A DNA stretch of 64,000 nucleotides, taken from contig OZ017799.1 of the NCBI GenBank assembly GCA_963969395.1, forward strand, positions 8,620,501 through 8,684,500. Direction: 5' to 3'. This stretch comes from Pseudoscleropodium purum (lineage: Eukaryota; Streptophyta; Bryopsida; Hypnales; Brachytheciaceae). The notes under the pieces are model-generated. The model did no database searches, was not told the origin of the DNA, and was given only the letters and a program-made list of their open reading frames with translations. Made by a program: the position numbers and the translations under genes. Shown here piece after piece: positions 11,071-23,000 of the stretch; position 1 is the first letter of the stretch, and every line of letters starts with the position of its first letter.

Positions 11071-12907
11071 CTCGAGGGTTTCTGTCTGAAGGTTACGCTC
11101 ATTTCGGGTGTGAAGTTGATGCGGAATTCTTTAGAATTTTGTATGTAAGCTGAATTTGATTGTACGAAGTCTACTCAGTCTTTCAGTAGAAAAGTGAAAA
11201 TGCCAAAGCACGATGACTGAATACGGTCGTTGTTTCACAATTTTGCAGAATCTAATCTACAAACTTTTCCCCCAAATGATACTCGAGGCAAAGTTGTCGG
11301 ATCATTTCAGCCCCCCCGGGATGCGGATGGTAAGTAGTCTTTATTCCTTTTTATATTTTCTTAGAATGTCGATGAAATTTCCTCTCCGCTGTTTTTTTCA
11401 ATCATATAGTGTTTTCACCATACATCGTTGTCTTATTCAACGGGCTATACATCGGTTACCTCAAGCATGTAATTAGGTGAGGTGGCTCAGTGATGGATAT
11501 GAATGGCTGGAAGGAGTAAAGAATATGCAGAATAAATTATAAATCCTGAATAATTTTATCGCGAAATGAATCTCTATCAACGATTCTAGTGTATCAAGAT
11601 GCCTCGAAAGGGTGAGTGCTAAAGCAACATGTGAACCTCTAACATAGATAATGAAGACTGAGATTTTTGCGCCTAAGAATGTGTGCTCTCCAAGCACTGT
11701 CATGTAGATCGGTATGCTACTCAGAGCGTGGGTCTTGCTTGGTGATGTACTTCATGAGTAAGATCTTGAGTATCGTTGTCAAAGCTACTGTTATTTGAAC
11801 CTATATTCTCATCATTATTTATCCCTCATCATGCACCTTGTCGTTATTTCATTCTCAGATACATGCATTTTGTTAATCGTGCTTCTTCTGTGTCTCCAAT
11901 ATTCTTTTTCCTCACTGCAGATTCATTTTCAAAGCCTGGCTCGGGAAGTCAAGGAGGTAATGGTGAATCTTCAGCGGCTTCAGGGTGGCAGAGCTACTTC
12001 AGCGTTGTTTCTTATCGACCCTACTTTAATGTAGACACTTCAGATGTTCTAGGGCGTGTTCGGGATTCTCTATTTCCTTTCAAGGGTGATTTTATTGAGA
12101 AAACCAGTCACAATCCTGACATGTAAGCTTGTCTGTGTTTTTTTCTCTCTCTTTCATGTTTGTATCTTACAATTGAAGTATTTTGAATGTTTTGCTAACA
12201 ATCCTGATTGCAAGTTTCTTGAATTTGAGGAATCTGCACCTGACTATCTTCGATATCTTTCGGTACAGGTATGGACCGTTTTGGATCTGCTCCACGCTGG
12301 TGTTTGTAACAGCGGCATTGGGGAACTTTGCAGCATACTTGTCTGCTAACGCCGCGTCTTGGCATTACGACGTGAACAAAGTGTCATGGGCAGCCTTTAT
12401 GTTCTATGGTTACGTGGCGGTGATCCCTCTGGGCCTGTACTTTCTCCTGAAGTACTTGGGTGTTGTTTCAGGCCTTGTGCAGCTCTGGTGCCTATACGGA
12501 TACTCACTTTTCGTCTTCATTCCAGCCTCGGTACGCTACTCCGCACATATTTTCATTATATGCTACTTATTGTTGGTAGCAGCCATGTTCATCATGCAAT
12601 GCTTGGGGGCTTGAATTTTGAGAATTCACACCCCAGTTTTCCCGGAGCTGATCCAATTGTTTTTCTTGTGGATTCTCAGTTTCTCTGCGTTGTCCCATGG
12701 GATATTATGAGGTGGGTGGTGGTGGGAGTGGCCGCAGTCATGTCCGCTGGTTTCCTGGCTATTAATATTCGGACGCACATCAAGACAGCCAGTGAACGGT
12801 GGTTCCTTATTGTCACCAGTTCAGCAGTATTGCAGCTTGGCTTGGCTTTGGTGCTGAAGTTATACTTTTTCACATACTTTTATCATGATAGTTTAGTTCA
12901 CAAATAG
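9863..12907 (+). CDS. YIPF1/YIPF2-like Yip1-domain Golgi/endosome membrane protein (six exons)
   Basis: Yip1-family proteins are multi-pass membrane proteins of the Golgi and endosomes that act with Rab GTPases in vesicle traffic. Exons: 9863-9916, 11013-11049, 11249-11329, 11921-12122, 12269-12530, 12680-12907. All junctions are GT-AG and the phases agree, giving 287 residues. The N-terminus is a soluble cytosolic tail (MSNGYHSLGNEIVSGSVP, then SNLQTFPPND and a Gly/Ser stretch). The family entry motif WQSYFSVVSYRPYFNVDT (about 80-97) follows, then DVLGRVRDSLFPFKGDF and NPDMYGPFWICSTLVF. Five hydrophobic segments lie near residues 129-152, 165-186, 188-213, 220-240 and 255-278, the Yip1 layout. 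The exon 3 frame (SNLQTFPPND) settles which acceptor is used. Its 5' part is duplicated in inverse orientation beside the methyltransferase gene. Confidence 0.93.
10217..10970 (+). repeat. Tandem duplication inside YIPF intron 1 (two diverged units)
   Basis: Unit 1 starts near 10217 (TTGATTGTCCCGCG, then GTGTTAGGGTTGTTG) and unit 2 near 10641 (TTGATTGTCCGCG, then GTGCTAGGGTTGTAG). Both run through TTATGCG, a CTTCC or CTTCAGTC pyrimidine stretch, GAGATTTGG-like, and AAATTCATTTGTTT or AAGTTCATTTGTTT followed by ACAACAAGAGTCGA. Unit 1 is about 425 bp and unit 2 about 330 bp. Both units are also present in arm A of the inverted duplication, so this duplication is the older event. Confidence 0.75.
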
Positions 12908-13600
12908 ATTGTAGCATAACCACTGATTCTGTATCTATTGGAGGCTTCCAGACTCTAGTAGAATGAGACGCTCGAGTCCTCGGGAAGGCATTATCAGCCC
13001 ACTGTAGGACTTGCCTGCATTATGAGCTCTCTCTTGTCTGCCCTTTCTGATTAGTTTCAAAATTGCATATATTCAGAGTGCAATGAACATCGATGAATCC
13101 ACCAGTGTTGACGTCATCTTGCATCCCTTTCACTAGTGAGTGTCTTTGTGTAGTGATGATAGGTTTTAGTTACACAACCTCCTTGACTCCAGTGGATCAT
13201 TGGAAGTTCCTATTCTGGCCCAATTTACTTTGGCAGCTTCTCTAACGATTCATGGATATACTCGACTGGAATAACCTTGTACCTTACTGATGTTTATTAT
13301 CAATTTTGTTTTCACATATATGATTAAATGTATGATCTAACAGGTAAACAAAAATCCTGTCAGCAGTTTCAACATATGGTGGTTATTTTGGGTGCACTTA
13401 TTTAGTGCATTTAATAATTAAATGGAGTACATTCCATCATTCTGGACTACTGTAATTGCATACCTTTGAACTCCTTTATTTGGATATTCGAACACTGGAC
13501 AAGTAGTTTAACTCCTCAAGGTGTAGCCCTGTGACTGTGTACTCACTCTGTATCTTCCATTTCTTCTCTATTTGTGAGTGAATTTTTTTTCTTTATTTTC
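12908..13600 (+). other. 3' flank of YIPF gene
   Basis: Moderate-GC sequence directly after the stop codon, likely 3'UTR and downstream flank, grading into AT-rich DNA near 13.6 kb. No other gene is visible. Confidence 0.4.
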
Positions 13601-13919
13601 CAAAGATGGAATAACATATCTAATATTTGTTGTAAAATTTTCAATTTTTTCTTTGGGTGAAGGTTTCAAATTACCATAAATTTTTTAAGAAGAAATGAAA
13701 AATTCATATCAACATTATTGAGTAGAACATTGTGGTAAAATTTTTTTGTTGTGTCATTCCATATTCACAAGCTTCATTTTGTTAGTTTTGCTCAAAACAA
13801 AAGAAATTGTTATAAATGTTGAAACCAAGTTTTAAGGGAAGAAAGCTCAAAGTATTGAAATACATTAGATTGTGTACCATTGTTTTGATACACTATCCTA
13901 TATAAAATAAAAAATACTT

Positions 13920-14230
13920 GAAATGTCTTAATCTTAACTCAATGATGTTGCTTTAGCATCAATAAAATTGCACACACAAAATTGGAAGAAAATCATCCAT
14001 TCTTTAATACATGCAAAGCCTAATTGACCATCCAGAAGATACAAAACATCCTCACCATCCTTTCACGGGTAAAAGATCACTAAAGAGGTCAAAAATGAGT
14101 CATGAATTTATTCAACTTTGACAGTTGTATGAGAATCCATTATACATTCAAATCTATTGTACATCCAAACTCAATGCATTTTTATGCTTTAGGGTGTATG
14201 ATAAAAGAAGCCTTGCACATTCAAATGTAT
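13920..14230 (+). repeat. Dispersed repeat R1, copy 1
   Basis: The segment (AAATGTCTTAATCTTAAC, TTTAGCATCAATAAAATTGC, TGCAAAGCCTAATTGAC, GTTGTATGAGAATCCATTA) aligns with 30805-31105 in the same orientation. A weaker fragment lies at about 17100-17240. No ends or coding content were found. Here it lies directly before a TTAA-family element. Confidence 0.7.
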
Positions 14231-14260
14231 TGTAGAGTAGGAAGTCTATAAAGTGCCCAT

Positions 14261-15215
14261 TTAACCCCTAAAAGTTTTTGACTATGTTTTCACCAAAAAT
14301 GCTCTAAAACTGCCATTTCTAGTGCAAGTACCCAATTTTAGAAAAAAAAACATTTTTAAATACAAGTAACCAAAGGATCTTGTAGTAAAATATTTTGAGA
14401 AGATGTGGTAAAAATTTCAAAAATTTTCACCATGTCGATTGCAAGATATTAACGTTTGAACTTACAAAAATCCTTTTTTTTTCCCTGCCAAAATCCGGGC
14501 AGCTGCACTTCACAAGGTCACATTTGCATGAAAAAATGTCCAAAATGGTGGTTACTCTTTGAATTAATTCTTCAAAGTAAGTTGGCTACATGCTTGAAAA
14601 TGTTTAGATCATTTGGAATTGTGCAACATATAGGAAAAAAATAGTAGATAGAATGAAGTAAAAAATGATTCGAAGTACTAAGTTGTTAATAATTTCTTTA
14701 TGGAATTGAAAAATGCCAATTCCAATGGTTGCAATGTTGTAATAAACAATGTACACCTAATTTTTTTTATTTTTTTTCAAAAATATTTAAAATTAAGTAA
14801 AATAAAGGGCTTCAAAGTTTATTTCAGAGTAGAGATTCCATAACTATCTACAAATTACCCCAAACTAAAATTCCTCATAACTTTTGATTCATCCATTCAA
14901 ATGCAATGATTCAAAGCTTTCCATGTAGATATAAATCTAAAGAATCAATTTCAAATTTTAATTTTTGAAAAAAGTGATTTTTGAAGAATTTGTTTTTGCT
15001 GCCCAGATTGCCTACTAAGCGTTGAAAATCATATTTCATACAATAACTTTTTAGTCATGTAGTCAAAAGTTATAAAAATTGTTGGCCCTTGAAGTTATTC
15101 CTTGGGCACATGTCATGTTAAAATTTCAAAGATAAAAAACAAAAACTCCATCCGTAGTGAGCTACCTAAAATCTCTATGTTGCCAAAAAATGGGATTCAA
15201 GGCTTTAGGGGTTAA
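14261..15215 (+). mobile_element. TTAA-family TIR element, copy A (955 bp, best-preserved ends)
   Basis: It begins TTAACCCCTAAAAG and ends CTTTAGGGGTTAA, a perfect 12-bp terminal inverted repeat. Inside are blocks shared by all five copies: ACTATGTTTTCACC and AACTGCCATTTCTAG near the start, GATTGCAAGATATTA, GCAGCTGCACTTCACAAGG, GGAATTGTGCAACATATAGG, and TGTTGCCAAAAAATG near the end. No open frame is conserved. It looks like a non-autonomous, MITE-like DNA element; no transposase source is in the window. No clear target duplication was seen. Confidence 0.75.
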
Positions 15216-15372
15216 GAGTTAGAAACTAATTTGGGGAGGTTCGTATCCTAAAAATATTTTTTTGTAAATTTTCTTTCATAGAAAAATGGAATTGGCATTG
15301 AAACCAAGTTGAGTTTCATATATTTAGGAGCTTTATAGAATTAGTTATCAACTTTTGAAATTGAAATGCAGT

Positions 15373-15488
15373 GGGCTCTTAAATCGTCCACTCCTAAAAT
15401 GTAAATTATTTGTACATTGCTAGTACAATAAAAAAAAAAAACATGTACAAATAGTGTATGTTTGATGAGGGGGGTGATTTTAGAACCC
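15373..15488. repeat. 116-bp fold-back element, copy 1
   Basis: Its ends form an imperfect inverted repeat: GGGCTCTTAAATCGTCCA on the left and GGGTGATTTTAGAACCC on the right. A TGTA...TACA core lies inside. A same-length copy lies at 24665-24780. The ~150 bp before it (from about 15220) also matches sequence before the other copy, so it may be one end of a longer repeat. Confidence 0.55.
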
Positions 15489-15939
15489 AAGTACTTTATG
15501 GACCTCCTACTTTATTAGGCAATAAGATTAAATACTGATTCTAAAAAACAAACGCAAGCTCTATTGTAATTCATTATTTGCAAAATTGAAAAGGAATCAT
15601 TAATTTACCACTATATTGACAAGGCATAAGGCAAAGTTGTCACTTTCTCTACAAATCTTTGATTATTTTAAGAAGATCCTACATACATGGTATAATATAG
15701 GATACTAAATTAAATCAATGTAGTGTATCCAAATTTTGATTCTTTGATATAACATGATCCTTTGTCCCATTTGTAGTAGAATAACAAATTGTGAATTTGT
15801 TAATCTTGAAAGGAAAGAGGCCATAAGTATGCAATCAAACCTCAAACCCTTCTACTCTATATCCTCTATTGTGGCACTAAATACGGATGAAAATTTTTGT
15901 TTTATATTTTAGAGATGAAATTATACATCTTCTACATAT

Positions 15940-16140
15940 AATTAAATTTTTAGATTTCTTGGTGAATGTTTCAAATTACAATGAATTTTTGAAGAAAATT
16001 TGTAGGATACTTACATCAAAGATAAAATATGCTTAAAAAATCCAAAAAATTTGAATAGAAGTATGCTTTAGTATAAAAAATCATAATATACATAAAACTT
16101 ACATGATAGTCTATATTTAGAAAACTTCAAACTTCAAATA
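15940..16140 (+). repeat. Dispersed repeat R2, copy 1
   Basis: The run TTTTTAGATTTCTTGGTGAA, TTTCAAATTACAATGAATTT and ATCAAAGATAAAATATGCTT matches 37540-37760 in reverse complement; a shorter related stretch lies near 13650. It is non-coding. Confidence 0.6.
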
Positions 16141-17355
16141 TTCTTATTTGTATGAATTTTTTTATAGTATAAGTGGAGTAGAAACTACACTGTAAAAGCT
16201 TTCATTCAATTATGCTTTCTCAAAACCAAAAGAAATCATTTTGAATGTCAATTTTGGTGGTATTTATAACTTTATAAGAAAGCCTAGTCTTTAATTATGT
16301 CACATGTAGCATGACAAACTTGTGATTTGCTATAACTTTTGAAGCATGAATCCAATAACTTGAATTTCTTTATTAGAAATGGATGTTACCATTGTAATTG
16401 TATCCCTTTTTAAAAAAATATCATAATATAAATTTTATACTTAAAATTCAACTTTGCAATTTGTCATACTTTTGGGTTTAGAATTTTTGAAAAATTAAAA
16501 TTACACAAAATTAATGATTTAAAGTTGAAATTTTTGTAGTCAATTTCCATAGTAGGTAGGCATATTCTATATGAGGGGCATTTTAAAATAGAATAATTTA
16601 TTGTATGTCCTCTATGTTTGTGCAAATAAGGCTCTTTGGTATGTGCACTTTTGAACACTGAAGATGTTTTCAAGCTCATTCTTTTAGTGAAATCTTGTCA
16701 CCATCAAATATTTTAGTCATCACAAATGGCCAATTTCTTATTAATTTTTTTTTTTACTATTTTCTAATAATTTAAACATCAATTTGAAAGTGTCTATTTT
16801 CTTCAAATTTTTTGTTATTCTATTTCATGAATAAATTTTGGCCTACATCATTGTTTGGTCTCAAACTTTGATGATACATTATTTTTAGTCTTATACAAAT
16901 TATCTCTATTTTATTTTATTTCTAAATATTTCATCAAAAAGGACATAGTATAATGAATAGTAGTCTAAATGGTACTAAATTGACTAATCATTTTTGCAAT
17001 CACACTTTAATCAAATTTAAAGAAAAAAATCATAAAATATTGAAATGCATAAAATAGGAATACTACTTTTTCTTTTTATAAATTACCTTGTATAAAAGAT
17101 AACTAGCATGAGTTGAATTTAACTCAATAGTGTGGCGATAGCATTAATTGAATTCAAAAACAACAACGAAATGTTCTTCACTATGAAAACCAACTGCTTG
17201 ACTATCTACAAAGGATATATTTTATCCCTAATGTTCTTTTAGGATGAAGAAGAAGAAGCATTTGAAAAATAGAAATAAATAAAATAAATAAAATAAAATT
17301 TAGCATAAGAAACCGAGCAAGTTGAATTTTTCTTACAGTCAAAATGTCATTCTCA

Positions 17356-18290
17356 TTAACCCCTAAATGGTTTTAACTATATTTTCACCAAAACCATTTC
17401 CAAACTGCCATTTCTAGTATATGTACCAAAATTTAGAAAAAAAAACATTTTTAGACACATATAGGATCTTGTAGTAAGCTTGTTTGAAAACATGTGGAAA
17501 TTTTTTTAGAAATTTCCACAGTGTAGATTGCAAGATATTAGCATTTGAAGTGACAAATTTCCTTTTTTTGACCTTGCAAAAATCCAGGCAACTGCACTTC
17601 AAGAAGGTCACATTTGTATGAAAAAATATCCAAAATGGTTGCAACTCTTTGAATTAATTTTTCAAATCAAGTTAGCTACATGCTTGAAAATTTTCAAATA
17701 ATTTGGAATTATACAACATATAGGAAAAAAATAGTAAATAGAAATGATTCAAAATACTAAATTTTTAACAATTTATTTATAGAATTGAAAAATTCCAATC
17801 CCAATGGTTGTAATGTTGTAATAAACAATCTACACCCAATAGTTTTATTTTTTCTCAAAAATATTGAAAATTGAGTTAAATAAAGGACTTCAAAGTTTGT
17901 CTTAGAATAGAGATTCAATAATGACTTGCAAACTCCCACAAACTAAAACTCCTCATAACTTTTGACTCATTGATCAAAATGGAATGAATCAAAGCTTTCC
18001 AAGTAGAAAGAAATATAGAGAACCAATTTCAAATTTTAATTTCTTAAAAAAATGATTGTTAAAGAAGTTTTTTTTTTTGCTCGGGCTACCTACTAAGCAA
18101 TGAAAAGTATATATCATACAATAACTTTTTAACTATGTAATCAAAAGTTATGAAAATTTTTGAGCCTTAAAGCTACTCCTTAGGCATATGTGTTAAAATT
18201 TCAAAGAAAATATATAAAAACTCCATTTGTAGTGAGCTACCCAAAATTTCTATATTGCCAAAAAACATAGTTTGAGTGTTTGGGGATTAA
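17356..18290 (+). mobile_element. TTAA-family TIR element, copy B (935 bp)
   Basis: It begins TTAACCCCTAAATGG and ends TTTGGGGATTAA. Its interior aligns with copy A throughout (AACTGCCATTTCTAG, GATTGCAAGATATTAGC, CAACTGCACTTCAAGAAGG, ACAACATATAGGAAAAAAAT, TATATTGCCAAAAAAC). The ends are worn, so it is an old insertion. Copy C lies 568 bp downstream in the same orientation. Confidence 0.7.
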
Positions 18291-18858
18291 TCCTTTAGTC
18301 AAGCAATGATATGACCTTTGAATGCATATTGTAGTATTGTTTTTCATATTAAGAAATAATATAATAAGTTGCACTAATTAACAAACATCACTTCTATTAA
18401 ATTGGCGATATTCCATAAATTGTCATTTTTATTAATGTACCTTTAAATTTAACTTCTTACACTAATAGATGTGCAAATGACATTTCATCCAAAATATTGT
18501 TCATCATTCATTGATGATTTATACTTCTTCTCCTTATAAATCCCTCAAATTCATTTCATTCCCTAATTCTTTAAATATTCACTATACCACTTTTATGATT
18601 TGCATCACTCATACAAAATTCACTTTTATTAAAACAATCTAAACTCTCTAGACACCATACTAGAAAGTCTCACCTTCCTTTTTTCATGAACATTGTATTT
18701 TGAAGTCTATAACATCTTTGAAGACACTAAATGTCTCATGGATGATAATGAATCCTTCAATGTAAGATAGAACTGTAGATGTTCATTTGTAAAATTTTGT
18801 GTGAAAAAGAAAGGTCTTGTGCAACAATTTGACCTCCAATGAGTAATCTTGGCTTTTT

Positions 18859-19741
18859 TTAACCTCTAAAGTTCCCTAACTACTATGTTTTTCCCCAAAA
18901 TGCTCCAAAATTGTCATTTCTAGTACAAGATCTTGTAAGATCTTTTAGTACCCTAATTTGAGAAGATAGGAAAAAATTTTAGAAATTTCTACCATGTAGA
19001 TGGCAAGATATTAGCATTTGAATCGACAAAAATTCTTTCTTTGGCCTTGCAAAAAAGTGGATAGTTGCACTTTACAAGGTTAGATTTGTATGACAAAATT
19101 TCCCAAATGGTGGTTCTTCTTTAAATTCATTCTTCAATGCAAGTTGACTACATGCTTCAAAAATTTCAGATCATTTGGAATTGGACAACATTTAGGAAAA
19201 AAATAGTAATTAGAAAGAATTAGAAAATGATTCAAAATACTAAATTGTTAAGAATTTAGTTATGGAAATGAAAAATGCCAATCCAATAGTAGTAATGTGG
19301 TTATAAACAATTTACATCTTATGATTTTATTTTTTTCCTAAAATCTTGAAAATTGAGTTAAATAATGACTTTAAAGTTAATTTTTGAAGTAGAAAATCTA
19401 TAATTCTTGCAAACTAAAACTCTTCATAATATTTATCTCATGCTCAAAATGGAATAATTCAAAGCTTTCTACGTATATATAAATTCAAAAAACCAATTTC
19501 AATTTTTTTGTAGAAAAAGTGATTTTTTTAAAGTGCTTGGCTTGCCTAGCTAGGGAAGAAAACTGCACATTATACAAAAACTTTTTAAGGATGTAGTCAA
19601 AAGTGATGAAAGTTGTTGGGCCTTACAAAAAATACCTAGTCCCCATGTTGTGTGAAAAATTTAAAGAAAATAAAACAAAAATTTCATTTGCCTCAAATTC
19701 CCATTATGCAAAAATATGCAGCTTAGTCATATAGAGGTTAA
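18859..19741 (+). mobile_element. TTAA-family TIR element, copy C (883 bp)
   Basis: It begins TTAACCTCTAAAG and ends TATAGAGGTTAA. The CCTCTA/TAGAGG variant occurs at both ends, so the terminal pairing is kept although the sequence differs from copy A. Internal blocks match the family (TTGTCATTTCTAGTACAAG, GGCAAGATATTAGCATTTGA, GTTGCACTTTACAAGG). Confidence 0.7.
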
Positions 19742-19927
19742 GCAAATGTGATTCACCTGTTACCGAAAAGGACAATTTCCATGGTAATCAACCCATCCTT
19801 CTAAGGTTAAAGTTGTGATATGTAATTCACCAAATGCTTGAAAAAAGAAAGACTGATTAATTTCCCATACAATTAACTTTAAGAAAATTTCAAAAATTTC
19901 ACCAAAAAATTACGACACCTATTTTAA

Positions 19928-20730
19928 AAGGATTGCTGTTGGGGATGCTTTTAGTTCGAGGCTGACTCCTGGGGTGCGTCACTCGTTATTTTCGTTCCTA
20001 TTTCCTGATGTTGTCGCTGCTAAGTTAGTCGGGTTTTGTGGTTGTTGTAGTTCATAGCTCCTCTGGGCTCTGGTCGCCGACTGACTCGACGAAGGATCTG
20101 GAGTTCGGACAATCGGGTCCTCGAGGTTCGCACCCTCGAGGATCAGCGACATGCACCTGCGTCAGTTAGTTCGAAACTGATCCACGACGAAGCGGATCAA
20201 AACTTTAAATTAAGATGCTTCCCGCCCAACCTGAACGCTCGCATTCGTACCGACAACAGTGTTGTCCGTGGTGCACGCCGTGAGCGCAGGGCTCCCCTAG
20301 TTTGGCCTCAATTGTTGCAACTGTTCAGTGCCGTGTGGCGATGGCCTAGTGACATCGAATGGGCTGTTATTGGGCATGTGGGGGCTCCCTCAAATTGTGT
20401 GCTTGTCGGTCAGTCGGGGTTAGAACAGTTTGAGATCGATTCGGAGAGTCCATTAATTGTCTAGGGCAAGGCTTCTCGTCTGCTGTGTGGAAAAGATTCT
20501 CTAGGAGTTATGGGCATGGCACAGGTAGTAGAACTAATCCAACGGACTCTTCACTCACGTTGATCTACGTACACCAGAGTTACTCTTCTTCTAGCTAGAT
20601 CTAGGCTCCTGGATCGGCTTAGGTTGCAATTGGGGAGTGAGGGAAGTTGGAGAAGGAGATCCTCGATCCACATGAGAAAACGTCAGTTCCGTGAAAGTTA
20701 GCGATATTTCGTAAACCATTTTGACATTCA
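19928..20730 (+). other. GC-richer island with broken, unrecognised coding-like frames
   Basis: Composition changes abruptly from the AT-rich flank. A plus-strand frame is open for 137 codons from 20051 to the TAG at 20462-20464, with no early ATG. It then continues 32 codons to a TGA at 20561-20563. Content looks coding: KLIHDEADQNFKLRCFPPNL, WPQLLQLFSAVWRWPSDIEW, VGQSGLEQFEID, then after the TAG GKASRLLCGKDSLGVMGMAQ. In another frame just upstream lies FSSRLTPGVRHSLFSFLFPD, which ends at about 20055. I do not recognise the family. A decayed transposon or relic gene is most likely. Confidence 0.45.
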
Positions 20731-23000
20731 CGTTAGCTTGAGGAGCTTGTTGTGCAGATAGAAATGCAAGTCTGCAAGTAACATTTCATCCATAACACTG
20801 TACACAACTAAGCTACGATAACTATCCCCTTCAGGGCTCCTTAAATCAACGAGGGAGTTAGAAGAGTTTACCACTTAGCAAGTGCTACTGATTCAAATGA
20901 GATAATTCTGTTTCATCTCTGCCGTTATAAACTCTTGTAACTCCCATGCGATCGTTTTGTTCTTTCCTTGCGTACAAGGTCCCCACGTCATTTTAAACTA
21001 ATTCCCACAATTTAACGAAACTGAAATTATAGAGTCATAATCCATAAGCATCCGCATAATGTTCTTGAGCCATACGCTCCGTCGATCTCTCGCGGCATAT
21101 CAGTATTACATCCGTATGATGAAGTAGCAGGGACGACAAATAAGACCTAATGATGTGTCCGATCCAGCGTAGTGTTGAAACTTAGGCATCAAGTGCTGTT
21201 CATCTGGTGATATCAGAATGTAACACTGTTATTTGATCAAACATGTAAATGTGGAGATTGTTGTGCAGCATGGTCTTGACCTGCTCGAGCATCCGGAGAG
21301 TCTTAGTCAGTCACAAATCCAGGTATCCAATCACTAACAACTGGTATTTAATTTGATATATCGAACGTTTTCAAATACATGATCGAATTTCGAAATCTCT
21401 AGTGCTACAATGTGCTAAAAATCTGAAAACTAATAGGAACTTTCAACTGACCTCATGGGTTTTGAGTTTGACCATTTGAAAACTTGAGACCGAAAATCTA
21501 GAAAACGACTTGATATGAGGGGTTCCTCCTCACCCCAGTTTCAAGTCGGGAAATTCCAAGCTGTTTGGTTTTCCTCAAAACACAGGCTTTACCACACTGT
21601 GCTTGCCAATTCTGTGAAAATCCTGCCATTTTAACGAATTTGGAGTTTCTAGTCGACGGCAATGGAGTTGCTTGATGTTACTTAGCTTGAATGGGTACCA
21701 CGCATGGTTGGAGTTGATTAATATGAGTGTTCAGGATGATTTGAAAACTGGCAAATGCAAGTTCGCAGCCGCATACGTGTAAATTCCACCATCCAAGTCC
21801 GAAGGCTGGTTCAGCAATACGAATACCCTATTTAGCATCTGGTCCTCTAGTGAGACAGGCTTGCGAGGATTGAAGATTGCATCAAAATTATGTTTGGGTT
21901 TTCACTTTGCTTACTGTGGGAATTCGAACCTGTTGATGGGATACCTACCATGATGAGTTGTGTCTATGAATCTTAGAACGTGAGTTTCGATTGGCACGCC
22001 AAAACATCGTGATCCAAAATTTACAGAATACTCTGAAAACTAGTACTGTTATAGAATTTCTTGTCAGTGTCAAATTCGCAATTCATTTCGTGAATTTGAA
22101 AACACGGGTTCAAATCCTTGCACAAACCACTGGTTGGCTAGTTTGGAACATATTGTGGAGGAACTGGGGGAGAAAAGCATGATTTGTGCTGTACGTGGTG
22201 TTTCTTCTTCCAAGCCTGATACTTTGAAGACCCCAATTCCAACTTGAGAATGCTCTTCAAAGACTGTCAGGAATCAAAAACCCTTAAGCAAAGGAGCGAG
22301 ACACAATTATGTTTGTACTAAAATGGGGAATTCCGCTGAGCAGCCTAAAGCCTGTTGGTCATCGACCCTGCTCAGGGTCACATCAAGCATGGATATGTAT
22401 AGGAGCCCTTCAGGAAGTCCTTCGAAGTTCCTTGAAGATGAAAACCCCTGATCCTAAAGTTTACAGCGTCCTTTGAAGACCCTAATAAACCATTTACCCT
22501 GCGGAACAGAGTGAATGGAGTTGTGTGTAGGTTGGTAAGGCCACTAGTGCAGGTCGCCACATGTACATGGGGTCTTATTATTAATTCTTGCCTAAAATGT
22601 ATCTTATACCCCATGATTGATCTCTTTGACGTTGGTTTTTATAACTTCTAGAACGGAGTGTTTCAACACTATTCAATTTGAATATATTTGAATCTCATTA
22701 GGGTCTAGCAAGAAGAAATGAATGGAAAACTGTGCGGATGAAAAAGTGACTCAATTTGCCGTGCACTTCATACAAAAATATTGGACTCTTAGGAAACGAC
22801 TTCGTCGCCTTTCCAACCCTTTAAAACGGTGGGTTTGCATAGCGAGTCGTCTACAGTACTCTTGTCCTGTCTATTCTTGCCATCCGTTTTGAGTTTGAAA
22901 TTGAACATTTTGACCAATAACAGTGGTGAACTTAGCATTATGTGTGTGGTTTTAGGGTGAGCAGATGGTTGATGCCTTATTACCTCGCAACAAGGTGACA

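Noticed and set aside
22100..22130. GGGTTCAAATCC, resembling a tRNA T-loop
   Set aside because: The flanking bases do not form the T-stem, and no D-arm, anticodon arm or acceptor stem was found.
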